From Eggerthellaceae bacterium (GTDB lineage Bacteria > Actinomycetota > Coriobacteriia > Coriobacteriales > Eggerthellaceae): a DNA stretch of 7,921 bases. Location of the stretch: the NCBI GenBank assembly GCA_003452695.1, contig DMNP01000366.1, positions 3,341-11,261 on the forward strand, written 5' to 3'. Positions 1 through 6,593 of this stretch are shown here, piece after piece. A program made the position numbers and the translations under genes. The notes below the pieces were generated by a model. The model saw only the letters and a list, made by a program, of their open reading frames with translations. It did no database searches and had not been told where the DNA came from. Within the stretch, counting starts at the first letter, position 1, and every line of letters begins with the position of its first letter.

Positions 1-705
1 GAGCTTTCCACCGAACGCGTGAAGGACATCTTCTCGTTCATCGCGCGCCGCTACGAACTGTTCAACGCGGTATCGAGCTTCGGATCGTACCGGCGCTGGC
101 TGGACGGAATGATGCGCCAAGCGCCTATCCTGCCCCATCACGACGTGCTGGACATCGCCGGCGGCACGGGCGACGTGTCGCGCTGGGTGGCGCGCTGGCA
201 CCGGCCCGCGCACATTCAATGCACCGACCTCGTGCCCGCCATGCTGGAAGTGGCGCGCATGCACCAGGCCCACGGCGACTTCGGCGACGTGCCCATCGAC
301 TTCGACGTGGTGGACGCGCAGGACATCCCCTACGCCGACGCCAGCTACGACGTCGTGACCATGGCCTACGGCATACGCAACATGCCCGACCGCCCACGTG
401 CGCTTGCCGAGATGTTCCGTGTGCTGAAGCCGGGCGGCGCGCTGGTGTGCCTGGAGTTCTCCACGCCGCCAAACCCCGTGTGGCGCGCGTTGTACACGTT
501 CTACCTGAAACACCTCATTCCGTTCTGGGGCGGACTTATCACCGGCGACCGTTCGGGATTCGTGTACCTTTCCAAGTCCATCCGGGCCTTCCCCGACCAG
601 CGCGGATTGGCCGACCTGATGCGCCAGGCAGGGTTCAGCGACGTTACCTGGCAGAACTACACCGGCGGCATAGCGGCCGTGCACGTGGCGCACAAGCCTG
701 AATGA
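1..705 (+). CDS. menG: Demethylmenaquinone methyltransferase (UbiE/MenG family), 5' end cut off by the window
   Basis: SAM-dependent C-methyltransferase, expected to convert demethylmenaquinone to menaquinone, the last step of respiratory quinone synthesis. The reading frame is open from base 1, giving 234 visible residues. A GTG lies at position 19, but the codons before it (ELSTER) continue the usual family N-terminus, so I read that valine as internal and the true start as upstream. Visible motifs are the SAM-binding motif I VLDIAGGTGD at about residues 49-58, the family segment YGIRNMPD, the post-motif RVLKPGGALVCLEFSTP, and the C-terminal GGIAAVHVAHKP that is typical of UbiE/MenG. Only the first few residues seem to be missing. 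The gene could be co-transcribed with genes upstream of the window. The UbiE/MenG family is clear. I chose menaquinone over ubiquinone because the rest of the window looks Gram-positive, which is inference. Confidence 0.9.
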   Translation, partial: ELSTERVKDIFSFIARRYELFNAVSSFGSYRRWLDGMMRQAPILPHHDVLDIAGGTGDVSRWVARWHRPAHIQCTDLVPAMLEVARMHQAHGDFGDVPIDFDVVDAQDIPYADASYDVVTMAYGIRNMPDRPRALAEMFRVLKPGGALVCLEFSTPPNPVWRALYTFYLKHLIPFWGGLITGDRSGFVYLSKSIRAFPDQRGLADLMRQAGFSDVTWQNYTGGIAAVHVAHKPE

Positions 706-795
706 ACGCAGCCTCCCATGGCCGTTACAGTTCACTCTATGCAGCCAAGCCGGCGGTCGAGCAAGGGGGGCGTGTGAACTCTGTTACCCAGGGCC

Positions 796-817
796 AAGCC
801 AACGGCGCTTTTGTTTT
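796..817 (+). terminator. Weak candidate terminator after menG
   Basis: A short stem AAGCC/GGCGCTT with one bulged C is followed by TTTTGTTTT. The stem is only about 5 pairs, so this is marginal. Upstream, AGTTCAC (729-735) and GTGAACT (774-780) form a second inverted repeat with a long 38-nt loop and no U-tract. The 202 bases between menG and the STAS gene hold no other convincing structure and no ORF I would support. Confidence 0.25.
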
Positions 818-907
818 GCCGACAGCGCCATCGACAGCGCGAAGGTGTAGAATACTGCAGTAATACGACTCGTGACTTTCTGCAAACCGCTGCGAGGAGA
901 GAAGGAT

Positions 908-1210
908 ATGCTAGAGATTGCGACCAACGTGGATGGCGATACCGTAGAACTGAAGCTTGAAGGCAGGCTGGACGTGAAAGCGGCAAAAGACGCCGATACG
1001 GCATTCACGCAAGCGGCCGAGATGGCGCCAAACGTCGTGTTGAACCTGGAGAACCTGGACTACATTGCCAGCGCCGGCCTGCGCGCGCTGAAGCGCCTGC
1101 GTTCGGCCGTGCGAGCAAACGGCGGTTCGCTGCTGGTAAGGAACACCCAGGAAACCGTAATGGAAGTATTCGAGATGACCGGTTTCGCAGCAATGCTTAC
1201 CTTCGAATAA
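908..1210 (+). CDS. STAS-domain anti-sigma factor antagonist (RsbV/SpoIIAA-like)
   Basis: Small cytoplasmic STAS protein of 100 residues. In this family the unphosphorylated antagonist binds the anti-sigma kinase and frees a sigma factor, and phosphorylation of a conserved serine switches it off. I chose ATG 908 because AGGAG at 895-899 lies 8 nt upstream. A GTG at 872 in the same frame has no such site. The conserved stretch LNLENLDYIASAGLRAL (residues 45-61) aligns with the phosphorylation loop of SpoIIAA. S55 matches the known phosphoserine (S58 of B. subtilis SpoIIAA), while the neighbouring D and S of the usual DSSG are both Ala (A54, A56). The downstream kinase gene starts 23 nt after the stop, so the two form an operon. 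The target sigma factor is not in the window. The role could also be in another partner-switching pathway. Confidence 0.88.
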   Translation: MLEIATNVDGDTVELKLEGRLDVKAAKDADTAFTQAAEMAPNVVLNLENLDYIASAGLRALKRLRSAVRANGGSLLVRNTQETVMEVFEMTGFAAMLTFE

Positions 1211-1233
1211 GGCAAGCGGAAGGGAGCCAGCTC

Positions 1234-1644
1234 ATGAGAAGCCTGACCGTCCCCGCGAACGACGAGGATCCCGAACCCATCGTCGAATTCGTGAAACAAG
1301 AGCTTTCGCAGTACGATTGTCCTCCGAAGGCCCTCTATCACATAGAGGTGGCCATCGAGGAAATAATCGTGAACATCGTAAACTATGCAGGGTTGTTGCC
1401 CGAAGACGGCGTGGAAGTGCGCTGCGAGGTGCTCGACGATCCGCTGCGCGTGGTAATCCAGTTCCTGGACCGCGGCGTACCGTTCGACCCGCTGGCGCGC
1501 GAGGACCCCGACACATCAGCCGAAGCCCTGATGGAAAGCGAAGGTGGCCTGGGCATACTGATGGTGAAGAAAATGATGGACGACGTATCGTACGCCTACG
1601 AGAGCGGCAAGAATACGCTGACCATCCTGAAGCGCCTGACGTAA
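1234..1644 (+). CDS. Anti-sigma factor / serine-protein kinase, RsbW/SpoIIAB-like (HATPase_c)
   Basis: A 136-residue single-domain GHKL ATPase. It is predicted to phosphorylate the adjacent STAS protein on serine and to hold a sigma factor or another partner when the antagonist is phosphorylated. The N box is VAIEEIIVNIVNYA, with E43 and N47 (metal and ATP binding). The G1 box is FLDRGVPFDPL (D79, G81, F84-D85-P86), and the G2 region is EGGLGILMVKKMMDDVSY (about 103-120). Length is normal for RsbW-type proteins. There is no sensor, membrane or phosphatase domain. AGGGAG at 1221-1226, 7 nt before ATG 1234, fixes the start. The gene follows the STAS gene by 23 nt and is presumably translated from the same mRNA. 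The family is clear. Which sigma factor it controls, if any, cannot be told from the window. Confidence 0.88.
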   Translation: MRSLTVPANDEDPEPIVEFVKQELSQYDCPPKALYHIEVAIEEIIVNIVNYAGLLPEDGVEVRCEVLDDPLRVVIQFLDRGVPFDPLAREDPDTSAEALMESEGGLGILMVKKMMDDVSYAYESGKNTLTILKRLT

Positions 1645-1668
1645 GGGCGCGCATCTCCCGTATTCTGC

Positions 1669-1703
1669 AGCCTGCCGAACGCGAAGCGACTTTCAGGCAG
1701 GCT
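1669..1703. terminator. Hairpin shared by converging transcription units
   Basis: AGCCTGCC (1669-1676) and GGCAGGCT (1696-1703) form a perfect 8-bp stem around a 19-nt loop that itself contains CGC-GAA-GCG. It lies in the 57-nt gap between the RsbW-like gene (stop at 1644) and the minus-strand fusion gene, and it overlaps the fusion's stop codon (1702-1704). Neither strand has a U-run after the stem, so it is not a textbook intrinsic terminator. Its position suggests a bidirectional termination or mRNA-stabilising role. Confidence 0.4.
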
Positions 1704-4700
1704 AGTACGGCTCGTCCAGGTTGGCGTGTGCATACGCATCGGCGGACAGGTCGAAGAAAGCGCCCGTGCGGTAGCGGTCGAGCGCGACGAGCGCTATCAT
1801 GCCGGCGTTATCGCCACAGCTGGAAAGCGGGGGCATGACCAGGCGCACGTGCAATCGCCGGCAGAGCCTTTCGTAGGCCGCCCGCAACATGGGGTTCGCC
1901 GCCACGCCGCCGCCCAGGCAAAACGTGGGCGCACCAGTTTGCTTCAACGCAGTTTCGGCTTTGGCAACCTGCACGTCCACGACCGCCTGCTGGAAGCTTG
2001 CGGCGATGTCGGGCACGTTCAGCTGGCGGCCCGCCTGGCGTTCCTTGTTTATGTAGTTCACGACGGCCGTCTTCAGGCCCGAAAGCGAAAACCGGAGGTC
2101 GTGCGAATGCAGCATGGCGCGCGGGAAATCGATGGCCTCCGGATTGCCGCAGGACGCCTGACGCGATATGACGGGGCCGCCGGGATACCCCAGCCCGAGG
2201 GCCTTTGCAACTTTGTCGAAAGCCTCCCCCACCGCATCGTCTATGGTGGCACCGAGCGTTTCGTAGTCGCCCCAGGCACGCATGTGCACGAGCATCGTGT
2301 TGCCACCCGACACGAGCGACACCACGGCAGGCGGCTGGAAATCCGGCGCTCCTATCTTGTTTGCATACAGATGGCCTTCCAGATGGTTCACCCCGACGAA
2401 GGGCACGTCCAACGCCCATGCCGCCCCCTTGGCGAAGGCCACGCCCACCACGAGCGCGCCCACGAGCCCCGGGGCATAAGTTACGCCAACGGCATCCAGA
2501 TTGCACCAGTCCACGCCAGCCACCTGCAGGGCTTCCGCGCACACCCCGCAGATGGCCTCGATGTGCTTGCGACTGGCAATCTCGGGAACGACGCCCCCGA
2601 AGCGGGCATGGAAATCTATCTGAGATGCCACGATGTCGGAACGCAGAACGCCGCGCCCGTCCACGACGGCGGCCGCAGTTTCATCGCAGGACGATTCTAT
2701 GGCAAGGATAACAGGCGACTGCGCTTTCGGTGAATCGGGCGCAGGAGGCTGTTCGGATTCCGAAAGTCGCTGGACCTTGGCGCTGTCGGCCGGCCCGATG
2801 CAGGCCGCCGTGTCGCCAGCCGCGGGCCCTTCGTCGCTTTGAAGACGCTGCAAATGCATGCCCGCCACGTCGTGGGCGGCAAGCGGCAGCGGCCCCTGCA
2901 TGATAGCCGCGTCCTCGCCATCCGAATAATAACGCGGCCGCACGCCAACGCGCACAAGCCCCAGATGCGCATAGAACGCCTGTGCGGCATCGTTCGAAGC
3001 GCGCACCTCCAGCGAGCACGTGGAAGCCCCCAGGTTGCGCGCGTCTTCCGCCAGGTGCGCCAGCAGCGTCCGCGCAATGCCCAGCCGCCGCCACGCATCT
3101 TCCACCGCCACTTTCAACACCTGAAGATCGCCGTCCACGACCAAACCGCCCGCATAGCCCACGAGCCGCCCCGCATGCTCGGCAACCCACCAGCTGCGGT
3201 CGCGCTGGGAAAGCTCGTCGGCCACGAGCCGCTCGCTCCAAGCATCGCTTCCGAGGGCGCGCGCCTCCAGCGCTGCCACCGCCGGCGCATCCGATGCCGC
3301 AAGCGGCCGGTAGACCACGCCGTCCCGGTCTGGCACGGCCGCCAGCACGGCGGTTGCATGCATGGTCTGCCTGCCCACGCCGCCGTCGGGCGCCAAATCC
3401 CGCACGCCGGTCTTCAGGTTTCGCTCGTCGCCCAGTGCCAGCTTCGTACGCTCGTGCTCTTCGGCATCCGACAGGCGCGTGTACACGGGAAGGGCAAACG
3501 CAGGGTCGTGGCGCGTCGCATCCAATGGGTCCGCATCGCCGTTGCGCCAAGCAGCGCGCAATGCCAGCAACAGGCCGCGACCCGTCGCATCCCACAGGCC
3601 GTCGGAAAGAACGGTTCCGAAAGGCGCGAGTTCTTCAAGATATTTCACCAGGCCGTCGCCGCATATCTGAACATCGCGGAAATCGGGGTCGGACGATTCC
3701 AGCTCGCGTGCGAAATCCTCGGCCTTCACGACCCGGTCGGCGCTTCGACGGTGCGCGGAATCGTCATCCAAATCGAACCACGCGGGATACACTTCCTTGC
3801 GCATGGCGTCGGCCACGACGAGTACGCGCCCGCGCACGCCTGCGGCCTGCGCGTTCCACGCGATGGCGTCGAGCGTGGAAACGCCCACGAGCCCCACGCC
3901 AAGCGCCTGCGCCACGCCCTTGGCCGTGGCCATGGCTATGCGCACGCCCGTGAACGACCCGGGGCCGCGGCCCACGCACACGCAGGCAATGTCGCCGCGC
4001 CGCACGCCGCATTCCGCAAGCAGGGCATCCACCTGGGGAAGCAGCTGTGTGTTGGAAGCCCGGTGTGCGCGCACCTCGCGCGTGGCCAGCGCCCGCACAT
4101 CGCGATTGCGTGCATCCAGGACGCCAACGGCCAGCGCCACCACCTCGTTTGCCGTATCGAAGGCAAGCACGCATGGCTCGTCTTGCCCGGGTGCGGCTTC
4201 CACGGACGGGGGCGATGCATCCACGGGGGACGCCTCGTCGGCCAGAGAGGTCGCCACACGCGAAACCTCGCCCCTGCCGCAGCGCGCGGCGCCATCCCCC
4301 GCGTCCTCTTCCGACGCCCGCTGCCAGGCCCTGCGCCATTCCCCCAGCAGGGCCTGGGGGCGCTCGCCCCGCGCATGCGCGACGACCAGGCGCGCCTCGT
4401 CTCCTACTTTGCGCAGCTCCACGCCCAGGAACTCATCGAAAGCCTGGGGAAACTTCTCGGCCCACTCCACGAAGCAGGCGCCGCCCGACTCCAGGTACTC
4501 GCGCAGGCCGATGTCCTCCAGCTGCTCGGCGTCGTCCAGGCGGTACAGGTCGAAATGATGAAGCGGCAATCGCCCCGACCCGTAGGTGAGCACGATGTTG
4601 AACGTGGGGCTTATCGGCACCTCCGCCGCATGCAACCCACCTGCCGCACCTTGCACGAACTGGGTCTTTCCCGCGCCCAGGTCGCCCGTCAGCAACACGA

Positions 4701-4854
4701 CGTCGCCGGCGCGCAAGCACGAGCCCAGCGCCTGGCCAAGCAGCCGCGTGTCGTTGGCGCTGGCAGTGCTCACCGCGAAGTCCGCGTTATCGGCTGGCTC
4801 TACGGCATCGGTTGAACTCGGGTTTTCCGCAAATCGGTTCTTGCTCATAAGCAT
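1702..4854 (-). CDS. tsaE-tsaB-rimI-tsaD: Four-domain fusion TsaE-TsaB-RimI-TsaD (t6A37 tRNA modification plus ribosomal protein S18 N-acetyltransferase)
   Basis: A 1050-residue cytoplasmic protein. Domain 1 (about 27-180) is the TsaE ATPase, with Walker A GDLGAGKT (57-64), SPTF (82-85), HFDLYRL (100-106) and VEWAEKFP (E130, W131). Domain 2 (about 227-460) is TsaB, with AFDTA and GRGPGSFTGVR (295-305). Domain 3 (about 513-655) is a RimI GNAT, with acetyl-CoA motif RRLGIA (589-594) and E616 and Y628 at the same 12-residue spacing as the catalytic Glu103/Tyr115 of RimI. Domain 4 (about 713-1050) is TsaD, with ESSCDETA, metal ligands H824 and H828 in NHLEGH, SGGNT, GGGVAAN and D1015 in CGDNAG. 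TsaB-TsaD-TsaE transfer threonylcarbamoyl to A37 of ANN-decoding tRNAs. RimI acetylates S18. Linkers at about 181-226, 461-512 and 656-712 are Ala/Ser/Pro/Asp-rich. I chose ATG 4854 because AAGGA lies 9 nt upstream. ATG 4848 is the alternative. The frame stays open upstream only because it shadows coaX. TsaC/Sua5 is not in the window. Confidence 0.93.
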   Translation of the reverse strand: MLMSKNRFAENPSSTDAVEPADNADFAVSTASANDTRLLGQALGSCLRAGDVVLLTGDLGAGKTQFVQGAAGGLHAAEVPISPTFNIVLTYGSGRLPLHHFDLYRLDDAEQLEDIGLREYLESGGACFVEWAEKFPQAFDEFLGVELRKVGDEARLVVAHARGERPQALLGEWRRAWQRASEEDAGDGAARCGRGEVSRVATSLADEASPVDASPPSVEAAPGQDEPCVLAFDTANEVVALAVGVLDARNRDVRALATREVRAHRASNTQLLPQVDALLAECGVRRGDIACVCVGRGPGSFTGVRIAMATAKGVAQALGVGLVGVSTLDAIAWNAQAAGVRGRVLVVADAMRKEVYPAWFDLDDDSAHRRSADRVVKAEDFARELESSDPDFRDVQICGDGLVKYLEELAPFGTVLSDGLWDATGRGLLLALRAAWRNGDADPLDATRHDPAFALPVYTRLSDAEEHERTKLALGDERNLKTGVRDLAPDGGVGRQTMHATAVLAAVPDRDGVVYRPLAASDAPAVAALEARALGSDAWSERLVADELSQRDRSWWVAEHAGRLVGYAGGLVVDGDLQVLKVAVEDAWRRLGIARTLLAHLAEDARNLGASTCSLEVRASNDAAQAFYAHLGLVRVGVRPRYYSDGEDAAIMQGPLPLAAHDVAGMHLQRLQSDEGPAAGDTAACIGPADSAKVQRLSESEQPPAPDSPKAQSPVILAIESSCDETAAAVVDGRGVLRSDIVASQIDFHARFGGVVPEIASRKHIEAICGVCAEALQVAGVDWCNLDAVGVTYAPGLVGALVVGVAFAKGAAWALDVPFVGVNHLEGHLYANKIGAPDFQPPAVVSLVSGGNTMLVHMRAWGDYETLGATIDDAVGEAFDKVAKALGLGYPGGPVISRQASCGNPEAIDFPRAMLHSHDLRFSLSGLKTAVVNYINKERQAGRQLNVPDIAASFQQAVVDVQVAKAETALKQTGAPTFCLGGGVAANPMLRAAYERLCRRLHVRLVMPPLSSCGDNAGMIALVALDRYRTGAFFDLSADAYAHANLDEPY

Positions 4855-4893
4855 TTCACGCATTCCTTGGAACATCGCTTGAAAGGACGCCGA

Positions 4894-4913
4894 CCCTGCT
4901 TTCCGAAAGCGGG
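4894..4913. other. Small hairpin between coaX and the fusion gene
   Basis: GCTTT/AAAGC around a CCG loop, flanked by CCC/GGG with one bulged T, lies in the 131-nt gap between the coaX stop and the fusion start. On the minus-strand mRNA no U-run follows, so it is more likely an RNA-processing or stability element, or chance, than a terminator. Confidence 0.25.
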
Positions 4914-4938
4914 GACGGGCGCGCTTCCCTTCTGGGCC

Positions 4939-4988
4939 GATTCGATTCGATACGGTCCGGTCCGGGTCGGTTCGTTCTGGCTCGTTCA
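4939..4988. repeat. Degenerate pentanucleotide repeat tract at the coaX 3' end
   Basis: Reading the plus strand in steps of five from 4939 gives GATTC, GATTC, GATAC, GGTCC, GGTCC, GGGTC, GGTTC, GTTCT, GGCTC, GTTCA. These are ten units close to GRTYC, with two perfect neighbouring pairs. The tract runs into the coaX stop codon (4986-4988). A similar tract of the opposite orientation lies before the response regulator gene. Confidence 0.55.
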
Positions 4989-5762
4989 GGGACGGCCGGC
5001 GCCCGCCTCGTGCACGAGCCGCAATCCGAGCAGCGTCAGCTCGGGGTTCACGTCGGTCACCGTCCGGCACAGCGGGGCCATGGTGGTCGCAAGGCCGCCC
5101 GTCGCCACGACCGGCGCCTCGTAGCCCAGCTCCGCGAAGACACGGCGCACGAAGCCGTCCACGCGGTCTGCCTCGCCATACACGATGCCCGATTGTATGG
5201 CATGCACGGTGTTGGTGCCGATGGCGCTTCCCGGATCGGCCAGGTCGATGGTGGGAAGCTTCGTCGCATGCAGGAACAGCGCCGCGGCCGAGGTCTCCAG
5301 GCCGGGTGCGATAATGCCGCCGACGAAGCGCCCCTGAGCATCGATAACTTCCAAATTCGTGGCCGTGCCGAAATCCACGACCACCACTGGGGCGCCGTAC
5401 AGGAACCGAGCCGCCACGGCATCGGCTATGCGGTCGGCCCCGATTTCGGAGGGATTGGCATAGGTCGTGTCGAACAGGCCGGCGGCAGATGTCGCCGAGC
5501 AGATTACCGGCTGGAACCCGAAGGTCCGCGCCAGCGCGCGCTGCCACGAAGCGCCGAGCGTTGGCACGACCGACGCCATGACCGCCCCGCACACCGCGCT
5601 CGCGTGCAGCCCCTCGGATTCCAGCAAGGGCAAAAGCTTCATCCGCAGCTCGTCGGACGTGTCGGACTTCCCGCTGGCAATGCGCCACATATGACGCAGC
5701 TCTTCGCCATCGTAGACGCCTATCACGGTCTGGGTGTTGCCGATGTCGATGGCCAGCAGCAT
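4986..5762 (-). CDS. coaX: Type III pantothenate kinase
   Basis: Phosphorylates pantothenate with ATP to 4'-phosphopantothenate, the first step of coenzyme A synthesis. Family members need a monovalent cation and are not feedback-inhibited by CoA. At 258 residues it is the normal length for CoaX. The N-terminal phosphate-binding motif is DIGNT (6-10). GADR at 108-111 carries the expected catalytic aspartate (D109). VVVVDFGTAT (126-135) is the second ASKHA nucleotide-binding element. GGIIAPG (148-154) and TNTVHAIQSGIVYG (183-196) are further family signatures. ATG 5762 is preceded by AAGGGG at a 5-nt spacing, and the protein then begins directly with the ASKHA strand. It is the first gene of the minus-strand unit, 131 nt before the fusion gene. 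Its leader can fold so that the ribosome binding site is covered (see the leader entry). Confidence 0.95.
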   Translation of the reverse strand: MLLAIDIGNTQTVIGVYDGEELRHMWRIASGKSDTSDELRMKLLPLLESEGLHASAVCGAVMASVVPTLGASWQRALARTFGFQPVICSATSAAGLFDTTYANPSEIGADRIADAVAARFLYGAPVVVVDFGTATNLEVIDAQGRFVGGIIAPGLETSAAALFLHATKLPTIDLADPGSAIGTNTVHAIQSGIVYGEADRVDGFVRRVFAELGYEAPVVATGGLATTMAPLCRTVTDVNPELTLLGLRLVHEAGAGRP

Positions 5763-5767
5763 TCCGT

Positions 5768-5811
5768 CCCCTTTCGAAAAAACATGTGCACATCGGGCGA
5801 AAGGGCCCGAT
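5768..5811 (-). promoter_or_regulatory. Structured coaX mRNA leader with alternative hairpins
   Basis: On the minus-strand RNA, AUCGGGC (5811-5805) pairs with GCCCGAU (5798-5792) around the loop CCUUUC. Alternatively CCCUUUCG (5805-5798) can pair with CGAAAGGG (5776-5769), which contains the coaX ribosome binding site. The two pairings exclude each other. A run of six U (5782-5777) and a 10-bp palindrome ATGTGCACAT (5784-5793) lie between. This could be translational control or simply compact intergenic sequence. No known riboswitch class is recognised. Confidence 0.35.
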
Positions 5812-5828
5812 TTCGCTTGGCAAACGGT

Positions 5829-5837
5829 ATTATAGCA
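5829..5837 (-). promoter_or_regulatory. Extended -10 promoter for coaX and the fusion gene
   Basis: The minus strand reads TGCTATAAT, a perfect TATAAT with the TGn extension. No good -35 is present at the normal distance, as is usual for extended -10 promoters. A start near 5822 would give a leader of about 60 nt before ATG 5762. The same A/T-rich core read on the plus strand gives TATTAT (5828-5833), which could serve the response regulator, but it has no recognisable -35. Confidence 0.6.
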
Positions 5838-5867
5838 ACCGTGAAGCAATTGCCCGCCACGACTCCG

Positions 5868-5888
5868 ACCGAACAGGACCGAACAGGA
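5868..5888 (+). repeat. Tandem 10-bp duplication carrying the ribosome binding site of the response regulator gene
   Basis: ACCGAACAGG occurs twice head to tail (5868-5877 and 5878-5887), followed by A. The AGGA at the end of the second copy, continuing as AGGAGAAGG, is the Shine-Dalgarno site of the gene starting at 5898. The first copy offers a second AGGA 10 nt further upstream. The tract continues leftward as CGACT/CCGAC-type pentamers. Confidence 0.6.
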
Positions 5889-5897
5889 GAAGGCACC

Positions 5898-6593
5898 ATG
5901 ACCGAAGCAGCGAAGCGCATACTGGTCGTCGACGACGAAAGCTCCATCACCGAATTCGTGGGCTACGCCCTGCGCAAGGACGGCTACGAAGTGGATGTGT
6001 TCGACAACGGCGAATCCGCTCTGGCCGCCGCCCGTCAGAAGCACTACGACCTGTTCATCCTCGATATAATGCTGCCCGGCATGGACGGCTACGAGCTGTG
6101 CCGGCGGCTGCGCGCCATAACAACGGCACCCGTGTTGTTCCTTTCCGCGCGCGACACCGAGCTGGACAAGGTGGTGGGCCTGGAAATCGGCGGCGACGAC
6201 TATCTGGCCAAGCCCTTCGGCGTGCGCGAGCTGATAGCGCGCGTGCACGCGCTGCTGCGCCGCAGCCTGAACAGCGACCTGGGGCCCGCCAGCAACGCCA
6301 TCACGGCCAGCGGCATAACGCTTGACGAAGACGCGCACACGGCAGAAGGCGAAAACGGCCCGCTGGACCTGACTCCGCGCGAATTCGAGCTGCTGGCATG
6401 CCTGATGAAGAGCGCCGGCAAGGTGGTCTCGCGCGAGGACCTGCTGCGCGACGCCTGGGGATGGGAGTACCTGACCGAGACGAAGACCGTTGACACGCAC
6501 ATCAAGAGGCTGCGCGACAAGATAGAATCCGCCGGATACGATCCCGGCATGGTTGAAACGGTGCGTGGCTACGGCTATAGGTTCAGGCAATAA
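5898..6593 (+). CDS. OmpR/PhoB-family response regulator
   Basis: Cytoplasmic two-component transcription regulator of 231 residues, a normal length. The receiver domain (about 6-120) has the acidic pair D12/D13, phospho-acceptor D56 in LDIMLPG, S83 in the switch position (LSAR) and K105 in AKPF. The winged-helix DNA-binding domain (about 135-230) shows LTPREFELL, VDTHIKRLRDKIE and the terminal VRGYGYRF. AGGAG at 5885-5889, 8 nt from ATG 5898, fixes the start. The gene is divergent from coaX across a 135-nt region. It is followed with a 4-nt overlap (or a gap, depending on the kinase start) by the sensor kinase, its likely partner. No ligand or regulon can be inferred from sequence, so I give no symbol. 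Confidence 0.93.
   Translation: MTEAAKRILVVDDESSITEFVGYALRKDGYEVDVFDNGESALAAARQKHYDLFILDIMLPGMDGYELCRRLRAITTAPVLFLSARDTELDKVVGLEIGGDDYLAKPFGVRELIARVHALLRRSLNSDLGPASNAITASGITLDEDAHTAEGENGPLDLTPREFELLACLMKSAGKVVSREDLLRDAWGWEYLTETKTVDTHIKRLRDKIESAGYDPGMVETVRGYGYRFRQ

Noticed and set aside
848..866. Possible promoter elements TAGAAT and TAATAC before the STAS gene, and the palindrome TACTGCAGTA (853-862)
   Set aside because: Neither -10-like hexamer has an acceptable -35 at 16-18 nt, and no SigB-type pair is seen at a usable distance. The 10-bp palindrome alone could be chance.
872..907. GTG 872 as the start of the STAS protein
   Set aside because: The extra 12 codons are not typical of the family, and the clear AGGAG spacing points to ATG 908.
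2839..4815. A 658-codon plus-strand open frame, and a 335-codon one at 1726-2733
   Set aside because: Both lie antisense to the TsaE-TsaB-RimI-TsaD gene. They are Arg/His/Ala-rich with no domain motif, as expected from a GC-rich gene read on the opposite strand.
4855..5823. Upstream extension of the fusion frame by 323 codons
   Set aside because: It runs through coaX in another frame and encodes Arg/Gly-rich nonsense. The proper ribosome binding site is at ATG 4854.
5010..5897. Upstream extension of the response regulator frame
   Set aside because: It is antisense to coaX. The conserved receiver domain begins right after ATG 5898, which has a strong ribosome binding site.
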